Shown here: positions 46,011-60,300 of the stretch, piece after piece
How the letters are laid out: each line of letters opens with the position of its first letter
Numbering within the stretch: position 1 is the first letter of the stretch
Assembly (NCBI GenBank): GCA_964019055.1
Contig: OZ025221.1
Location: forward strand, 2,835,713 to 2,899,712
Length of the DNA: 64,000 nt
DNA from: Anthopleura xanthogrammica
Lineage: Eukaryota > Cnidaria > Anthozoa > Actiniaria > Actiniidae
Direction: 5' to 3'
The notes under the pieces: generated by a model
Seen by the model: only the letters and a program-made list of their open reading frames with translations
The model's database searches: none
Told to the model about the DNA's origin: nothing
Translations under genes and position numbers: made by a program

Positions 46011-46980
46011 CGAAGAAACCTACTAGCCTGATATTCTATTATTTTTATCTAGATGAAGAGGGCTGCAGTATGAATATCAAACATAAGGTTCATAAAGACT
46101 TTAAATCACTTGACTTTCTAAAAAAAATTTTGCAGAGTTTTCGGATTTTTGAAAAAGGTTTCCTAATGTTTGCCAAAATATAGAAAAATTTTGTGTAAGA
46201 ACATGAAGAGGTTAGATTTATAATTAATAGTCTGAGGCCGGTCAAAAACACAACAGGGGATCTCAAAGAAAACTTTCATAGTTTTACACAAAAAAGCCTC
46301 TACCAGGTATATTGTTAAATCCTACTGTTACCATTAATAATTAAACGACTGTGAACCAGAAAAAATTAAAAAAAACTAACTTCACCTTAACTCAAAAGAA
46401 AGATGAATGACCAAAAATTCCTCCTTGTACATTCTGCCTTTTGATATTTTATTTCAAACTACAATGTATCGTCTTGTAATGAATATGTAGTTTCTCTCTT
46501 TACTTAGATGCAGTTTGAAATTTTAAAGTTGAGAAAAGTCAACTTTGTAATGTAAGAAATTAATAAAGCGCCTTCTGACTGTAAATCTATTTCTGACTTT
46601 CCCGCACATAATTTTACGTGTAAAGCTTTTACGTTCTCGGGCAATTTTCGCTGATGCTCAGGAAGGCAATATAAACAAGAAATCCGACATTAAAAGCGAA
46701 TTTCTCCCTTTTTTTTCCTCTGTAAAATAATGTTATTACTTGAAATAAAACGTTATGATTTTAGATTTTTGGGGTCGGCGTCAAGTCACGGTCGTCAAGT
46801 CTTGTGAAGTTGAACTCAGAAAAGCATGTAAGTTGTATTTTAGTACACGAGAAAATATAAGTATATTACATTTTTTCTATAGTTAACAATGAATTATCTT
46901 ACCTCTTTTAGTGATAAAATGTTTAAAGGCAGGCAAAATGCAAAAACAAGTACTGGTATTTGGCAAAAGACGAGAACAAA

Positions 46981-47377
46981 AACCTTTTATTCTAAACTTG
47001 ACAACACAATGCAGCTAATCAACAGGCGTTCCGTTAGTAGACGAAGGAGATTGGGCACTACAGAAATCCACTGGTCTAATCTACTGTGGGCTCAAATATC
47101 CGGGACATTCAAACTTTGATACCGAAAAAGGCACGAAAAAGAAGTGGAAAAATATAGATTGGAAAAAAAATGTTGGAAAAAAAAAACAATGCTTTGCGAA
47201 TATCTGTACAAAAAACTTACATTCTTTTATTCAAACTTGACAATATGAACAAAAGGTAGATAACTAACAGGCGTTCCTTTTAAAGTAGACTGAGGAGATT
47301 GGGCACTACAAAAATCCTCTGGTCTTTTCTACTGTGGGCTCAAATATCCGGGACCTTCAAAATTTAATACCGAAAAA
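46981..47377. repeat. Direct duplication just upstream of IFT70
   Basis: Two copies about 245 bp apart share AACAGGCGTTCC, GAGATTGGGCACTACA and CTACTGTGGGCTCAAATATC. The second copy ends about 95 bp before the IFT70 ATG, so this is promoter or 5' UTR territory. The 76-codon frame over the first copy is not conserved in the second. Confidence 0.65.
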
Positions 47378-47469
47378 AATAAGAGGAAAACAATCCAAGA
47401 TTTTCGGGAAAAAATGTGACAAAAATCAATCCTTTGTAAAAATTTGGAAGGATATATAACGTAAGAACT

Positions 47470-50400
47470 ATGGCAGCGGCTAATGCTAAGGAAGGAGAGT
47501 ACACAGTAACGATTTATAGCTTGGTAAGTAGTGTTTTCTTGGATAGTTTGTGTTTGTTTGGATCGGTTGCCTGGCAGTAAAATGGCGCCTGTGACATTTC
47601 TTGTCTGAGTATATTATCTTGCTTTACGCTATTCTTTCTGTAAGAAATGGCTTGTATTTTCAAATTAGAAGACACGTACTTTGGATTTATACTTGCGTAA
47701 AGTAAATTTTTTTTATTAAATCATATTTTCAATGTACAATCATTCTTTTTTCACCTTGTACACTTCAGTTGATGAAATGTAAAATGATATATGTGATAAG
47801 CTTATTTATTTCTACGATATTTTAGATTAAAAGCCAGAAGTTTAGTGAAGCAATACAAATCCTAAACACAGAACTTGAGAATCATCCAAAGGTTTGTAGC
47901 CAAAATTGCTTGATTTTATGATTGCACATTGCGTCACCACGGCCATGTTGATGGTTTTTAACAAAATATTTCTCATTAGCATCCATTGTTAATACCACCA
48001 ACATGGCCACCATGTCTTTGTCATTTGACTTTCTTGGGAATACTTGCTGTCCATCAATTGCTATTAAAATTGTAATATTTTTAGATAGAGGTAAATCTAT
48101 TAGTAGTATATGGAAAATTATACTCACCTGTAAAGGCTGGCACATGCTACAGTAAAAATCGAAATGTGTTGATAAATTGCTCCCAAAATTGGCCGTGTGA
48201 AATGACTGGTGTCGACTGTACGCTCCCCCTCCCCTCCCCTTGCAATGTTGACTAAATAGCCAAAGTTGGGTACCGTGAGCCCGGGGGGGGGACTCCCTTA
48301 TAAAAGGGGGCGGGGGTCCTCGTCGTCCCTTTTAGGGTTTGAAATCAGTGTTTTGGTCCCGCTTAGGGTGATAATGACGAGAATGCCCACTAGCTGAGTT
48401 TTGTGGTCCCGCTTAGGGTGTAAGATCAGCAACAATGCTTCTTTTCAAAGATTGATTTTTATTTTAATCCCATTTTTGGATTGTGTCACTTATTGATTGG
48501 TCCCTCTTAGGGGTGAAATTTCATCACTGCCACGCCCATCATCTCAAAATACAGGTCCCTTTTAGGGGTCATTTTCAAAATTTCCGACGAGGACCCCCGC
48601 CCCCTTTTATAAGGGAGTCCCCCCCCGGGACCGTGAGCTAGCAACATTCTCAAGGAACAGCATTGAATGGGGGAGGGGGGGATTTAGTTTATATACAATT
48701 TTTAAAGCGCTTTTTCTTACACTGCATGCTTAGTTTTTCCAACATTATGAGGTAGTGTATCAACACTTTTGATTTTTACTTTAGGTGTCAAGTTACTGCA
48801 ACACAACGTGGGGGCAATACACCCCGATGTACACACGATGCGACAAAGCCACTTTCACTCACTAATTTAACTTTAGCCTAATTTCATTTACCCCCATTTT
48901 ACAGAATGATGCAAATGGGATTGCATGACATACCTTGGTTAATGTCACAAAACATGAGTCTAATGTTTAAAATATATAATATATTTAGAATTTTTTTTGT
49001 GATAAAGTAAGGTCAGTGATTGTGGTCATGGTATTGGTGGCATTTTAAAGGGAAAATAAATATCTCTTGTATTTACAGTCTAGAGCTTCCCTGTCTTTGC
49101 TGGGATATTGTTATTTTCAAGTACAGAATTTTGAAGCTGCATCAGATTGGTAAGTCTATCTTTGATAAAACCTTCAAGTTTATCGATGAGTACCCTGAAA
49201 CACCCTCTGGGCTGATCCAAGTCAGGGCATGGCTAACTCAGAAATTGAATTGGAATCTATTGCCAACTAAAGGGAGGAAAACGAAGAGTAGTGGTAGTAA
49301 AACCACGGGCGCCAGAGTCGCCTCCACGTTTGGATTAAAACTAAGGCTTTATTTTGTTTCCAACGGTCGAATAAATCTGCTTCGGTACGGCTGACCTTTA
49401 GTAGTGAATAAACATCTAGCTCCGATTTCAATCTCGTGATGGTTGTCTGTTTAATATTAAGAACCGATCGTGGGTCACTCGGAATTAATCGGTAACTTAC
49501 TTCACAAGGTCCCGAAGGAGAGAAGAGGAACAGGGTACGAAGCTAGCCTTAATCCTATTGTTTTCAGTCTGCCGAAATCCGTACTAGGTTTACGTCACTG
49601 CTATGGACAGTGATGACAGATTTTCCAGTTCGGCGAGATCTCGTAGGTCAACAACCGTCCCTCAATGGCTGAGTTCTTTTGGCTTCTTGTCCTTCTTCGA
49701 GTCAGTATATTTACTGAAAGTAAGATTTGTTGGGTACTGAATGATTTCAAACTGATTTTGAAGTTCTGCAATTTGTGACGGTTGATTTTCTTGCCGACTT
49801 TAGTAAATTCATGTCAACGATCTGACAGATTAGTGGTTTCAGGTGACGACTCCTGCTGTTTTTTTAGCTGTTCGGCGGTGTCGGATAACTACGAGATCTC
49901 GCCAAACTGGAAAATCTGTCATCACTGTCCATAGCAGTGACGTAAACCTAGTACGGATTTCGGCAGACTGAAAACAATAGGATTAAGGCTAGCTTCGTAC
50001 CCTGTTCCTCTTCTCTCCTTCGGGACCTCGTGAAGTACGTTACCGATTAATTCCGAGTGACACACGATCAGTTCTTAATATTAAACAGACAAACATCACG
50101 AGATTGAAATCGGAGCTAGATGTTTATTCACTACTAAAGGTCAGCCGTACCGAAGCAGATTTATTCGACCGTTGGAAACAAAATAAAGCCTTAGTTTTAA
50201 TCCAAACGTGGAGGCGACTCTGGCGCCCGTGGTAAAACTTTCTTTTTCAGTCCAATCAAAGATTGGGTCCTGAAGTTCAAATATGCCAATTTTGGACGAT
50301 TTTTACTGTGTAGTTTTTGTGTTATGATTTTTTAAATGAAAAACTTTGCATGCATTTGAAGTGTTCTATCGTTGTCATAGGAACGTGTTACGTCATATTT

Positions 50401-53400
50401 TTATTTTCATTCCAATCCTTACTTTATGGCTTGTGGTTTTCTGGGTCATTTTCCTGTCATATATTAGCCAGATAAAGTTTTTCAGGATCGTTTTTCTTAG
50501 TGTATATATGATAGCTACAGTACAGTACATCTCAATGACAGTCTGTCTACCTGTACCTGTGATTAATTTGTATAAGTGTTTATGTTGCAGTTATGGTCAG
50601 TTAAACCAGATGCACCCTGAAGTTGATGAATACAAGCTTTATCATGCACAGGTATTTAATACCTTTTACAAACTTCAATTCCAATGTTACCCATGATTTA
50701 AATCCAGCAAACCTGACTGTCATTTCTTAGCTTTCTCCCTTTTCATTTACCAGCACTCCTTCATTTTTTCTATTCAATCACTTGCTGAATGTAATTAAAA
50801 ATCATGAAACTTAATACTATTTTGTATTTTTATTTCAGGCATTATACAAAGCATTCTCATATGTAGATGCTACAAAAGCAACCTTTCAAATAGAAAACCC
50901 TACTTTCCAGTACAAGGTAATGTCATAATTATTATACAGACTCACTGTATTCAAATGGCTTTGAAGATATGCATTCATCTCAGGAATTAAAAATTTCTTT
51001 ATCATTATATAAATGATATTTTCATAAGGGAGAGCCTACGTAGCAAGCAGTTGATGTAATGTATTCATAGGGAATACAATGCATCACACCTAATACAATA
51101 GGTAGAATGACAATAGCTGGGTTTCACTTGATGTCATTTCCTGTCTCGTGCAGAATGTTCCTCAGCTGAATCACAAGTTTTCAATAGAATTCTTTCTGGC
51201 TGACAGCACATGGTGGTCAGTGTTTGACCACCATTTGGAGCAGATAATGAGATTCAAAGACTTTTATCAGCTGACTGAAACCCAGCTATAGAATACACTA
51301 GATTTTATCAATACATTGCATCAACTGAGTGCTATGTACAGTATGCTCTCCCATTCATATAGTATACCCTAAGATAGAAGTTTACAAAGAAAAAATTATT
51401 ATTGGTTTTACTGACAGAGACATTCTGCTTGAATGCTGAGGTACATGTAATCCTAAGGTTATGTGGCTGGACTCTTTTGAGGGTTTCCCTTCAAAAATTT
51501 GTATGACTTTGCAGACCTTGAGCTGCTACCAAAATGATTAACTTAAAGCAAGGTTTATTGAAAAACTAATACAATTTAATATATTTCTTCGTAGGTTTTA
51601 AAACTCCAAGCTGCCATTAAATATGAAGAAGAAGACTTACAAGGCGCAAAGGTAAACGTAAAAAAAAAAAATCAATAAACAACTTACTGTCAAAATTCAT
51701 CCGGCATGTTTATGACCTTTTTTCACCTATTCAATAGGTATAGGGTAACATAATACCTAGCGAATAGTAAGAAATCTACCGATTGCCTATCGGTTAGGCA
51801 TTATGAACACAGATACCTGACGAATAGGTATTTGGCCTCGATGTACCTATTGTATTAGGTATTTTGTACATGAATACCTCGAGAATAGGTATTTTGCTAA
51901 CCGGATTGTTAGTTTATCAAGAGAGGTTAAACACACTCACTCTCTAATCTTGACATCGATTGTAAAAAACATTTTTTATACTCTTACCTTCTTTCTATAA
52001 TACCTCGCCACACAAGTTCAAGTTCTTTGATATTCAACACATTATTCCGATACATAAGAATTTTTTATAAATGGATCATTTCTAAACCTCGATTTATCGA
52101 AAAGATATCCCTCTAAATGCAGGAGTATTGATTGCGGCTAGCGCTGTTCGTAAATTCCCTCGTGCGTTGTCAATTTCCTTGGTGGCTCGCTTGTTGCTGT
52201 CTTCGATAATATGTCAGATATTGATTTCAAGCAGTATTCAATACTTTTCTTTGAAATCGGTCACACATATCACTGACTAGGCTTTTGTTTGATTTTATGT
52301 ACGTATACATTGTACTTTGAACATGTTGAAAAGTCCACTTAGTGCCCTGCAAATATTTGAGAGCAAACACTAGCATTCTCCCGCCAATTTTGAGTTGCGG
52401 ATCTGATTTCAGTCAGTGTGATATCCCGTGTCTGCCTTATCCGTACTAGGAATATCGGCTACTCTCAAATCAAGTTGTTTGATTTTGTTTTACCTAAAGA
52501 ATAGGAATATTGCGGTCCGCGATCTCTGGTAGTACTGAAGGACTAAAATTCGAACACTTTGAAGGACGACTTACAAAATACCTTTCGCATAGGAATATTG
52601 CGGCCCGCGATCTCTGGTAGTTCCGACGAGAAGGACTAAAAATTCGAACGCTGTGAAGGACGACTTGCAAAATATGTATCGTAGGTATTAGGGTCCGTTT
52701 TTCCTTACTATTGCGGTTCATGATCTCTTCAATCTATGTACACTTTAGAGTAAAACTAGCTGTTCCATTTCAAAGTACTAATTTGCCTGCTGACTTCAAC
52801 ATATCAACACAGAGATTTCTTCTACTGATAAGGCGGACCATCGGAAACAACAGTGATCGAAATCGGATACATCACGTCGAAGTTTCATAGAGAACTACCG
52901 GTAGCGGAGTTGTCATGCAGGTCCATACAGTAGTTAGTTTATAAGAAAAAAACGAAAATCCAGTCAGTGATATGTGTGCCATTTCAGAGAAAAAAGAATC
53001 TGCTTGTCGAGTTATATACATATCTATCTGCCGAGGGAATGTACAAACAGCCGAAATCCATGCTGTTTGCCCGCATTTAGAGGGATATCTTTTCGATAAG
53101 TCGAGCTTTAGAAATGATCCATTATTTTATAAAAATTTCTCATGTGTCGGAATGATGTGTGGCGAGGTGTTTTAGATACGAGGTAAGAGTATAAGAAATG
53201 TTTTTTTACGATCGATGTCAAGATCAGAGAGTGAGTGTCTTTGACCTCTCTTGATAAACTAACAATCCGGTTAGCAAAATACCTATTCTCGAGGTATTCA
53301 TGTACAAAATACCTAATACAATAGGTACATCGAGGCCAAATACCTATTCATTAGGTATCTGTGTTCATAATGCCTAACCGATATGCAATCGGTAGATTTC

Positions 53401-54210
53401 TTACTATTCGCTAGGTATTATGTTACCCTATACCTATTGAATAGGTGAAAAAAGGTAATGCCGGAATTAAATAAACATGCCGGATGAATTTCGACAGTTG
53501 TTAGAGATATTTTCAACCAAACTAAATGGCAGCTCTGACACTTAAACTTGAATTGGGAATTAGAATACCATTACCTGCATTAATCTACTGTGCTATTATT
53601 ATAATTTAATGATTTTACAATATTTTTTATCTGGATTCAATTTTTAGAGTATGGTTGAACAGTGTTCTAATGAAGACCCTGACACAGAAGTTAACCTTGG
53701 TTGTTTGCTGTTTAAGGTTAGTTTATTTCACACAGCTCCAATAAGTCATTTTCTATTAAGAATTAGCATAATATATTTTATAAATTTTGACTGACTGGCT
53801 GGCTCGCTCACTGGAATGAGTTGACTTATAACAAACTACCTAATAAGCAAATTCAATGTGTTAACAATTTTTCTGCCTTTCTGTAGGAAAAGCAGTACCA
53901 AGAGGCATGTCAAAAATTCCAGACAGCAATGAATATTCTTGGTTACCAGCCAGGTATAAAGTGGATTTGCATTTATCAGAATACAGTGATTTGTAATATC
54001 ATATTAGCATTGGACCTAGTTGATTATTGTTGCTGCTGCTGCTGTTATTGATGTTGTTGTTATTGCTGCTGTTGTTGTTGTTGTTGTTGTTGCTGCTGCT
54101 GTTGTTGCTGCTGCTGCTTTTGTTGTTGCTGCTGCTGCTGCTGTTGTTGTAGTTGCTGTTGTTGTTGTTGTAGTTGCTGTTGCTGCTGTTGCTGTTATTG
54201 TTGCTGTTGT

Positions 54211-54241
<31 letters not shown>

Positions 54242-54292
54242 GCTGTTGTTGCTGCTGTTGTTGCTGCTGTTGTTGCTGCTGCTGTTGTTGCT

Positions 54293-54323
<31 letters not shown>

Positions 54324-57300
54324 TTGTTGCTGCTGTTGCTGTTGTTGCGCTTGCTGTTGTTGTTGCTGCTGCTATTATTGCCGTCTTTGCTGTAATTGTT
54401 CTAACTTATATCTTGTTGCTGCTTCTGTATCTTACTGTTGTCATTGGTGCTACTATCATTGTTTTGGCTGATGTTGCTGCTTTGGATGTTGTTGCTATTA
54501 TTATCACAATTCATTTATTTTCATAGAAATGTTTAACACATCTTTTTTCCTTAGACTTGTCGTACAGTATTGCATTGTGCTATTATCACCTCAAACAATA
54601 TGCCCCAGCACTCAAACATATTGCAGATATTATAGAGAAAGGAATAAGGGAACATCCAGGTTAGTTGAGCAGCTAAATGAATATTCATGATAATTTACAA
54701 CCAATTCAGCTTTACACCAAATTGAGTTACAAAAGTCACACGTCATTGCTTTCACAGCCCTTCACAAGCTCAATAAAGCTCTCAAATATTACACAGTGCT
54801 TCAAGAATGTGTTCCTATTCTAGTTTTTGTACCCGTGTAGATGATTCTTCATCAAAAGATTAATTTTTTAAAATTAATATAATTATATATTCAAGAAATA
54901 GAATGATGATGTTTTTGGATTGCATTAGACATTTCATTTTTTAGTACACTAACCTTACATATTTTGTGAATCTTAAATTAATGTGATTTTATATGTACAC
55001 AGAACTCAGTGTTGGTATGACAACAGAGGGTATAGAAGTACGCAGTGTTGGGAACACTAAGGTATGTTGGTGGTCAGGAGTGATTCCATCTGACTGTATC
55101 TAATACTCCAGTTTTAAACAGACAAAGGGTTTAAATCCTGTTAACTTAGTCTAGTATACAACCTTTTACAGCTGCTATAGAATGGTTCACCTGTGTTATC
55201 TGCCATTAGTTTCCCACAATTCCCATGTATTATGACAAAGTTGTGCACTAGTATGCACAGTAACTTCATTTTTCGATATTAGGCAGGGTAAAATGCAAGT
55301 CTTAGAGTAGATATCCCAGATTCCCTATCAACCGGCTGTCTACCATTTGTCTGTCATTTCATGGCAGTTTGTCAGCAGTCACCTAAAATGTCAATTTATA
55401 TCTGTTTCACTCATGTTTTTTAGACCAAGTATTTAATATGCATTGTTGAAAGTTCATCTAAAAGTATTACGTAATATCAAGAGTTAATAATAATAATAAT
55501 AACAATAATAATAATAATAATTATAATAATAATAATAATAATAATGTAGAGTTCTTAAACACATCTAACTGAAATCTCGATGCTTTTAACAAGAAGAGTA
55601 GACAGACAGCAGGTTGCGATGGTAAATGAAAAATTAGATCATTGAGATACTGTTTTATTGAATGTGATCAGGTGTTACACCACACAGCACTGATAGAGGC
55701 ATTTAACCTGAAAGCAGCCATAGAATATCAACTGAAAAATGGTAAGTACATGTACTTCCCTAGAAAGTCTGAGTCACTGACAGTAATGCTATGTTCAGCA
55801 TTTAGTAAATAAATATTAAATCAATTTTAAAATATTTCAGTTGAGGCTGCACAAGAAGCTTTGACAGACATGCCACCAAGATCAGAAGAGGTATGTGATG
55901 ATTAAAAATAAAATTTTCCTTGCCCTCCAAGGAACTAGCTTTGCCTAAATAATTTTTTTATTCAAATTTTATTAATAACATCTTGGCTGATCAAATTAAA
56001 GTCAGGGTATGGCTACTAACTCACAGGAGAGAGAAAAACCCTCAAAGCACAGGAGAGAACCAACAAACAACTCTACTTACATAAAACACAGAGCCAGGCA
56101 GGACTCAAACCTGGATCGCACTGGTGAGAGGCGAGTGCTCTCACCGCTATGCAAGCCATGCTTCCCATAAAATTTGCTCAGTTCCACTTTCTTCTCTGAA
56201 TGGAAATTAGTGACCTTACCTCATAGCACCATCTATTCCTGGTAAAATGACTGATTGTAAATAAAAGGTCTTATGTGTGTTCAACTGAATGTGTTTTTTC
56301 TAGGAGTTAGATCCTGTAACCCTACACAATCAAGCACTGATGAACATGGAGGCACAACCCACACAAGTAAGGCCTTGTCACAAAACATCAACCAGGTTTT
56401 CCAAAATACATTAGATACATATATTATACTAATTTTACAGTGCGACTACTCCAACCAAGGCCACCCAGGCAAGCAAATTTTCATACAAAGTAGCCAATCA
56501 TGATTGAGTATTTAAACAATAGAATCGGAACAAATTTTCACATTTTCCCCTTTAAAAGCATAATATATTTTACTTTATACTTGTGTATTTATGATCAGAA
56601 GAAACAGTTTAAACTCCAGAAGTCGTCACCATCCTGTTATTCAGCATCCAAAACATGATTTACAAATTTGATTTAAAATTTGTTTCCAAGGGTGCATGGC
56701 CTTGGTTTGAGTAGTCGCACTGTAAACTTATTGTAACATTATATGACAGTGTAGGAAATAATGTACAAAATCTGGCAGTGGTCAAATACAGACAACTTTT
56801 GAATAGATTGTCTAGTAGGAGTTTCAAGAGGTTTGATAATAGATTTACATGTATATGCAACATAAGAACACTGTGTCTAATGCATGAGGTTATTTACCCA
56901 CCAGGAGGTCTGAATAGGGAAAAACTGTGCCCAAGGTCTTGAGAAGGCCTAGGTCCGCTTTCCCATTCACTTTTCCACTGTTTTTGTCAGTTAGTAATGG
57001 TTTTTTTGGTGTTTAGCAATACATTATCCCAAGCGGATGATGTCAGGATACCAGACCGAGGGCAGAGATAGTGAATACTGCCCACTCCAACTGCCAATCA
57101 AAACACATAAATTACTTTTAGAATACCGGACAGGAAAAGAATAAAAATGCCCATATTTAATAATAATTATTATTATTTTCATTTCCCAGGGATTTGAAAA
57201 GCTCCAGTTTCTTCTGCAGCAGAATCCATTCCCTCCAGGTAGTATTTCTAATGAGTGACATAAAAGTTTCTTTGAATTCACAGTTCCCTGCGCCATCTTG

Positions 57301-60300
57301 AAAGGTAGCTGTGCCCCCTTGCATCTAAGCGAGATGTGAGGTAACCTTGCAATATGATAGAGACCATTTTTTAACACCTTGGACAATTATTCACATGTCT
57401 CTATCATTGCAAGCTCACCTCATGTCTCACTTCGATGCAAAGGTTTGGCTACCTTTCAAGATGGCGCAGGGGACTATAATTATAGACTGAATTGAGTTCT
57501 TATACATAATATGATCATGCCAGTATACTTCTGCTTTTAATTTCATAATATTTATTAACTTCTTACTTTCCAGAAACATTTGGTAACCTTCTCCTTCTGT
57601 ATGCAAAGTACCAGGTGAACTCACATTCTATTTTTAGGATGTTGTTTTCTATTTTTTCAATAATATTTATTATTATCAATAAATAAAATATAAATATTTT
57701 AAACTTGACTGATCTGCTTACTTTAACTTCACCAGTATTATGACTTGGCTGCAGATGTTCTAGCAGAGAATGCTCAACTGACATACAAATATTTACAACC
57801 TGTGAGTATTCCTAATTATTGTTCAACCATCCATCCATCCATCCATCCACCCATCCATCCATCCATCCATCCATCCATCCATCCATCCATCCATCCATCC
57901 ATCCATCCATCCATCCATCCATCCATCCATCCATCCATCCATCCATCCATCCATCCATCCATCCATCCATCCATCCATCCATCCATCCATCCATCCATCC
58001 ATCCATCCATCCATCCATCCATCCATCCATCCATCCATCCATCCATCCATCCATCCATCCATCCATCCATCCATCCATCCATCCATCCATCCATCCATCC
58101 ATCCATCCATCCATCCATCCATCCATCCATCCATCCATCCATCCATCCATCCATCCATCCATCCATCCATCCATCCATCCATCCATCCATCCATTCATTC
58201 ATCCATTCATCCATTTATTCATCCATCCATTCATTCATTCTTTCATTCATTCATTTTTTTATGGTTATTAATCTTATACTTTATCACTGATATTGTTTCT
58301 CACATCAATTTTAGTATATGTACGATTTTCTGGATGCCTTGATAACCCAACAAACATCACCAGAAGAGGTGAGAATACTGAGACAGTTCTAGATATTAAT
58401 ATTATTTATTTTTTTACACTTGAAACAAGGTGGCTTAAATACTAACCCAGTATATCACTGCCAATAGTCTGCCATATTGAATCACAGCAATGCATTCTGG
58501 GATGGATTGATACCCTAGTTGACATGACAACGTCATGATAACAAAGGTTGTCATGCTTCACCCATCATTTGTCAATCCCACCATGCATTGTTAAACAGTA
58601 GTTGTAAGATGGAGTATGCAAAAGTAAAATCTTGTATTTTCCTACAATCATTTCAATTTATTCCATAATTTTGACTTTACCAGGCTTACAGAAAGTTTGA
58701 CGACATGGCAACAAAACAAACAGAAGCACTAAGAAAACTCACCAAACAGGTAATTAAAATATTTCATAGTATTCATTTTGACATTTGTTGCATTTCTTGA
58801 AGCATTTTTATGAATATTCATCATTCAGCATTTCCAAAGAAGTGCAACAAGCCTGGCATCACAATATGAGAAATTTTTTCTTCAGTGTCATATTGCTGAG
58901 TGTAAAAGTTTTAGCAGAAAAAAATAAAATATGAAAATCACTAAAGCCTGTGTCACACGCTACAATTTCTCACCAAAAAAAAATTGTTGCAGGTTGCACA
59001 AGTGTTTTTCATATTTGACATCCCCTCTTGCGACTTGAATTTTTCATTTTTTTGTTGCACCAAAATTAGAATCGACTCCTACTTTCTGCAACAATTTTTG
59101 TAAAAATTTACGTGTGATATGGTCGTGCAACTTTCAATTAGTGCGCGCGCACAAGCCAATCCTTCATTCACCATTGATTCAAATTACTCGTGCAACTTGC
59201 AATACTTTTTTTCGCGAGACAAATTGCAACCGAAATCGTGCGTTTGACGTGGTCTCTGCAACCTGCAACAATTTTTTTCGCGAGACAAGTTGCACAAGAA
59301 ATCATAGCGTGTGACACAGGCTTAACACTGCCTTGTTTTCTTGTTGTAGGTTCAAGAAGCCAGACAGAACCATGATGATGAAGCTGTTAAGAAAGCTGTC
59401 AATGAATATGATGAAGCTCTAGAAAGGTATGATTGATGGCTGTCATGATCATTTGTTGCATACTTTATACCACAAATAAAATTCCCAGATGCTTACATGC
59501 TTAAATGCCAAAGGTAATAGCTAATGTTGAAGCTCTACTCATGAATGTACTTAATGACCAGCCAACACATGTCAGTCAACAATCATGCAACAATCTCTTT
59601 ACCAAGAGTTGCCCAACTGTTGTTGAGTGTTGGCTGTGCATCAGCCCACAACAAGGCATGCAAAAGCTTGAATTTAAAGTATTCATAGTCAGGGTTGGCA
59701 GGCACAGCTACGTTTCAAGATGGGTCAGGGAACTGTGAAAGGGACTATTGATTGATTGGTTGATTGACTGGTTCATTTTGTTGTTTTCCTCAAGGTACAT
59801 ACCAGTTCTTATGGCTCAGGCCAAAATATACTGGGAACTTGAAAACTACAGTCAAGTTGAAAAGGTAATCCTAAGTTATTATGGAATAACAGTACTATAC
59901 AATCCTATTACAGTGCAAATTGAAAAACCATGGGCACCCAGAAATATTTCAGAAATCGTGTATCGCTCATTGAACAATCTGAAACAATTCTCTTACTACA
60001 AAAAATGCAACTGATTTGTAGTCAGATAAACTTCTTGTAGTTAGAGAGTTCAATAGAGAGTTTCATATCAAATTTTGTTCAGTGAATAATAAACAGTTTC
60101 TGAAATATTTCTGGGTGCCACGGTTTTTTGATACATGTACGCTGCCACTGTAAAATGATTACCTTTAACTCTGTACTTTATTCTCACAGTCCATCCTAAC
60201 TTGATTCTGACTCTTTCTCTTCCAGATATTCAGAAAGTCTGTGGAATTCTGTAATGAGCACAGAATATGGAAGCTCAATGTTGCACATGTTCTCTTCATG

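Noticed and set aside
47453..47459. TATATAA just before the IFT70 ATG as a TATA box
   Set aside because: It lies only about 11 bp upstream of the start codon, too close to direct this transcript.
49020..49394. 124-codon frame overlapping IFT70 exon 3
   Set aside because: It uses a different frame from the exon and runs into the fold-back element at 49304; the real exon is 49079-49149.
50346..50696. 116-codon frame with hydrophobic stretches ending in IFT70 exon 4 sequence
   Set aside because: The C-terminal part is real exon 4, and the hydrophobic part is T-rich intron read through before the acceptor.
54020..54526. 168-codon Val/Ala frame and 73-codon poly-Leu frame
   Set aside because: They translate the TTG/CTG tract in IFT70 intron 8; no conserved protein features.
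57745..58290. Long open frames of Ser-Ile-His-Pro and Met-Asp-Gly-Trp repeats on both strands
   Set aside because: They are translations of the ATCC microsatellite inside IFT70 intron 16, open only because the 4-bp unit lacks stops.
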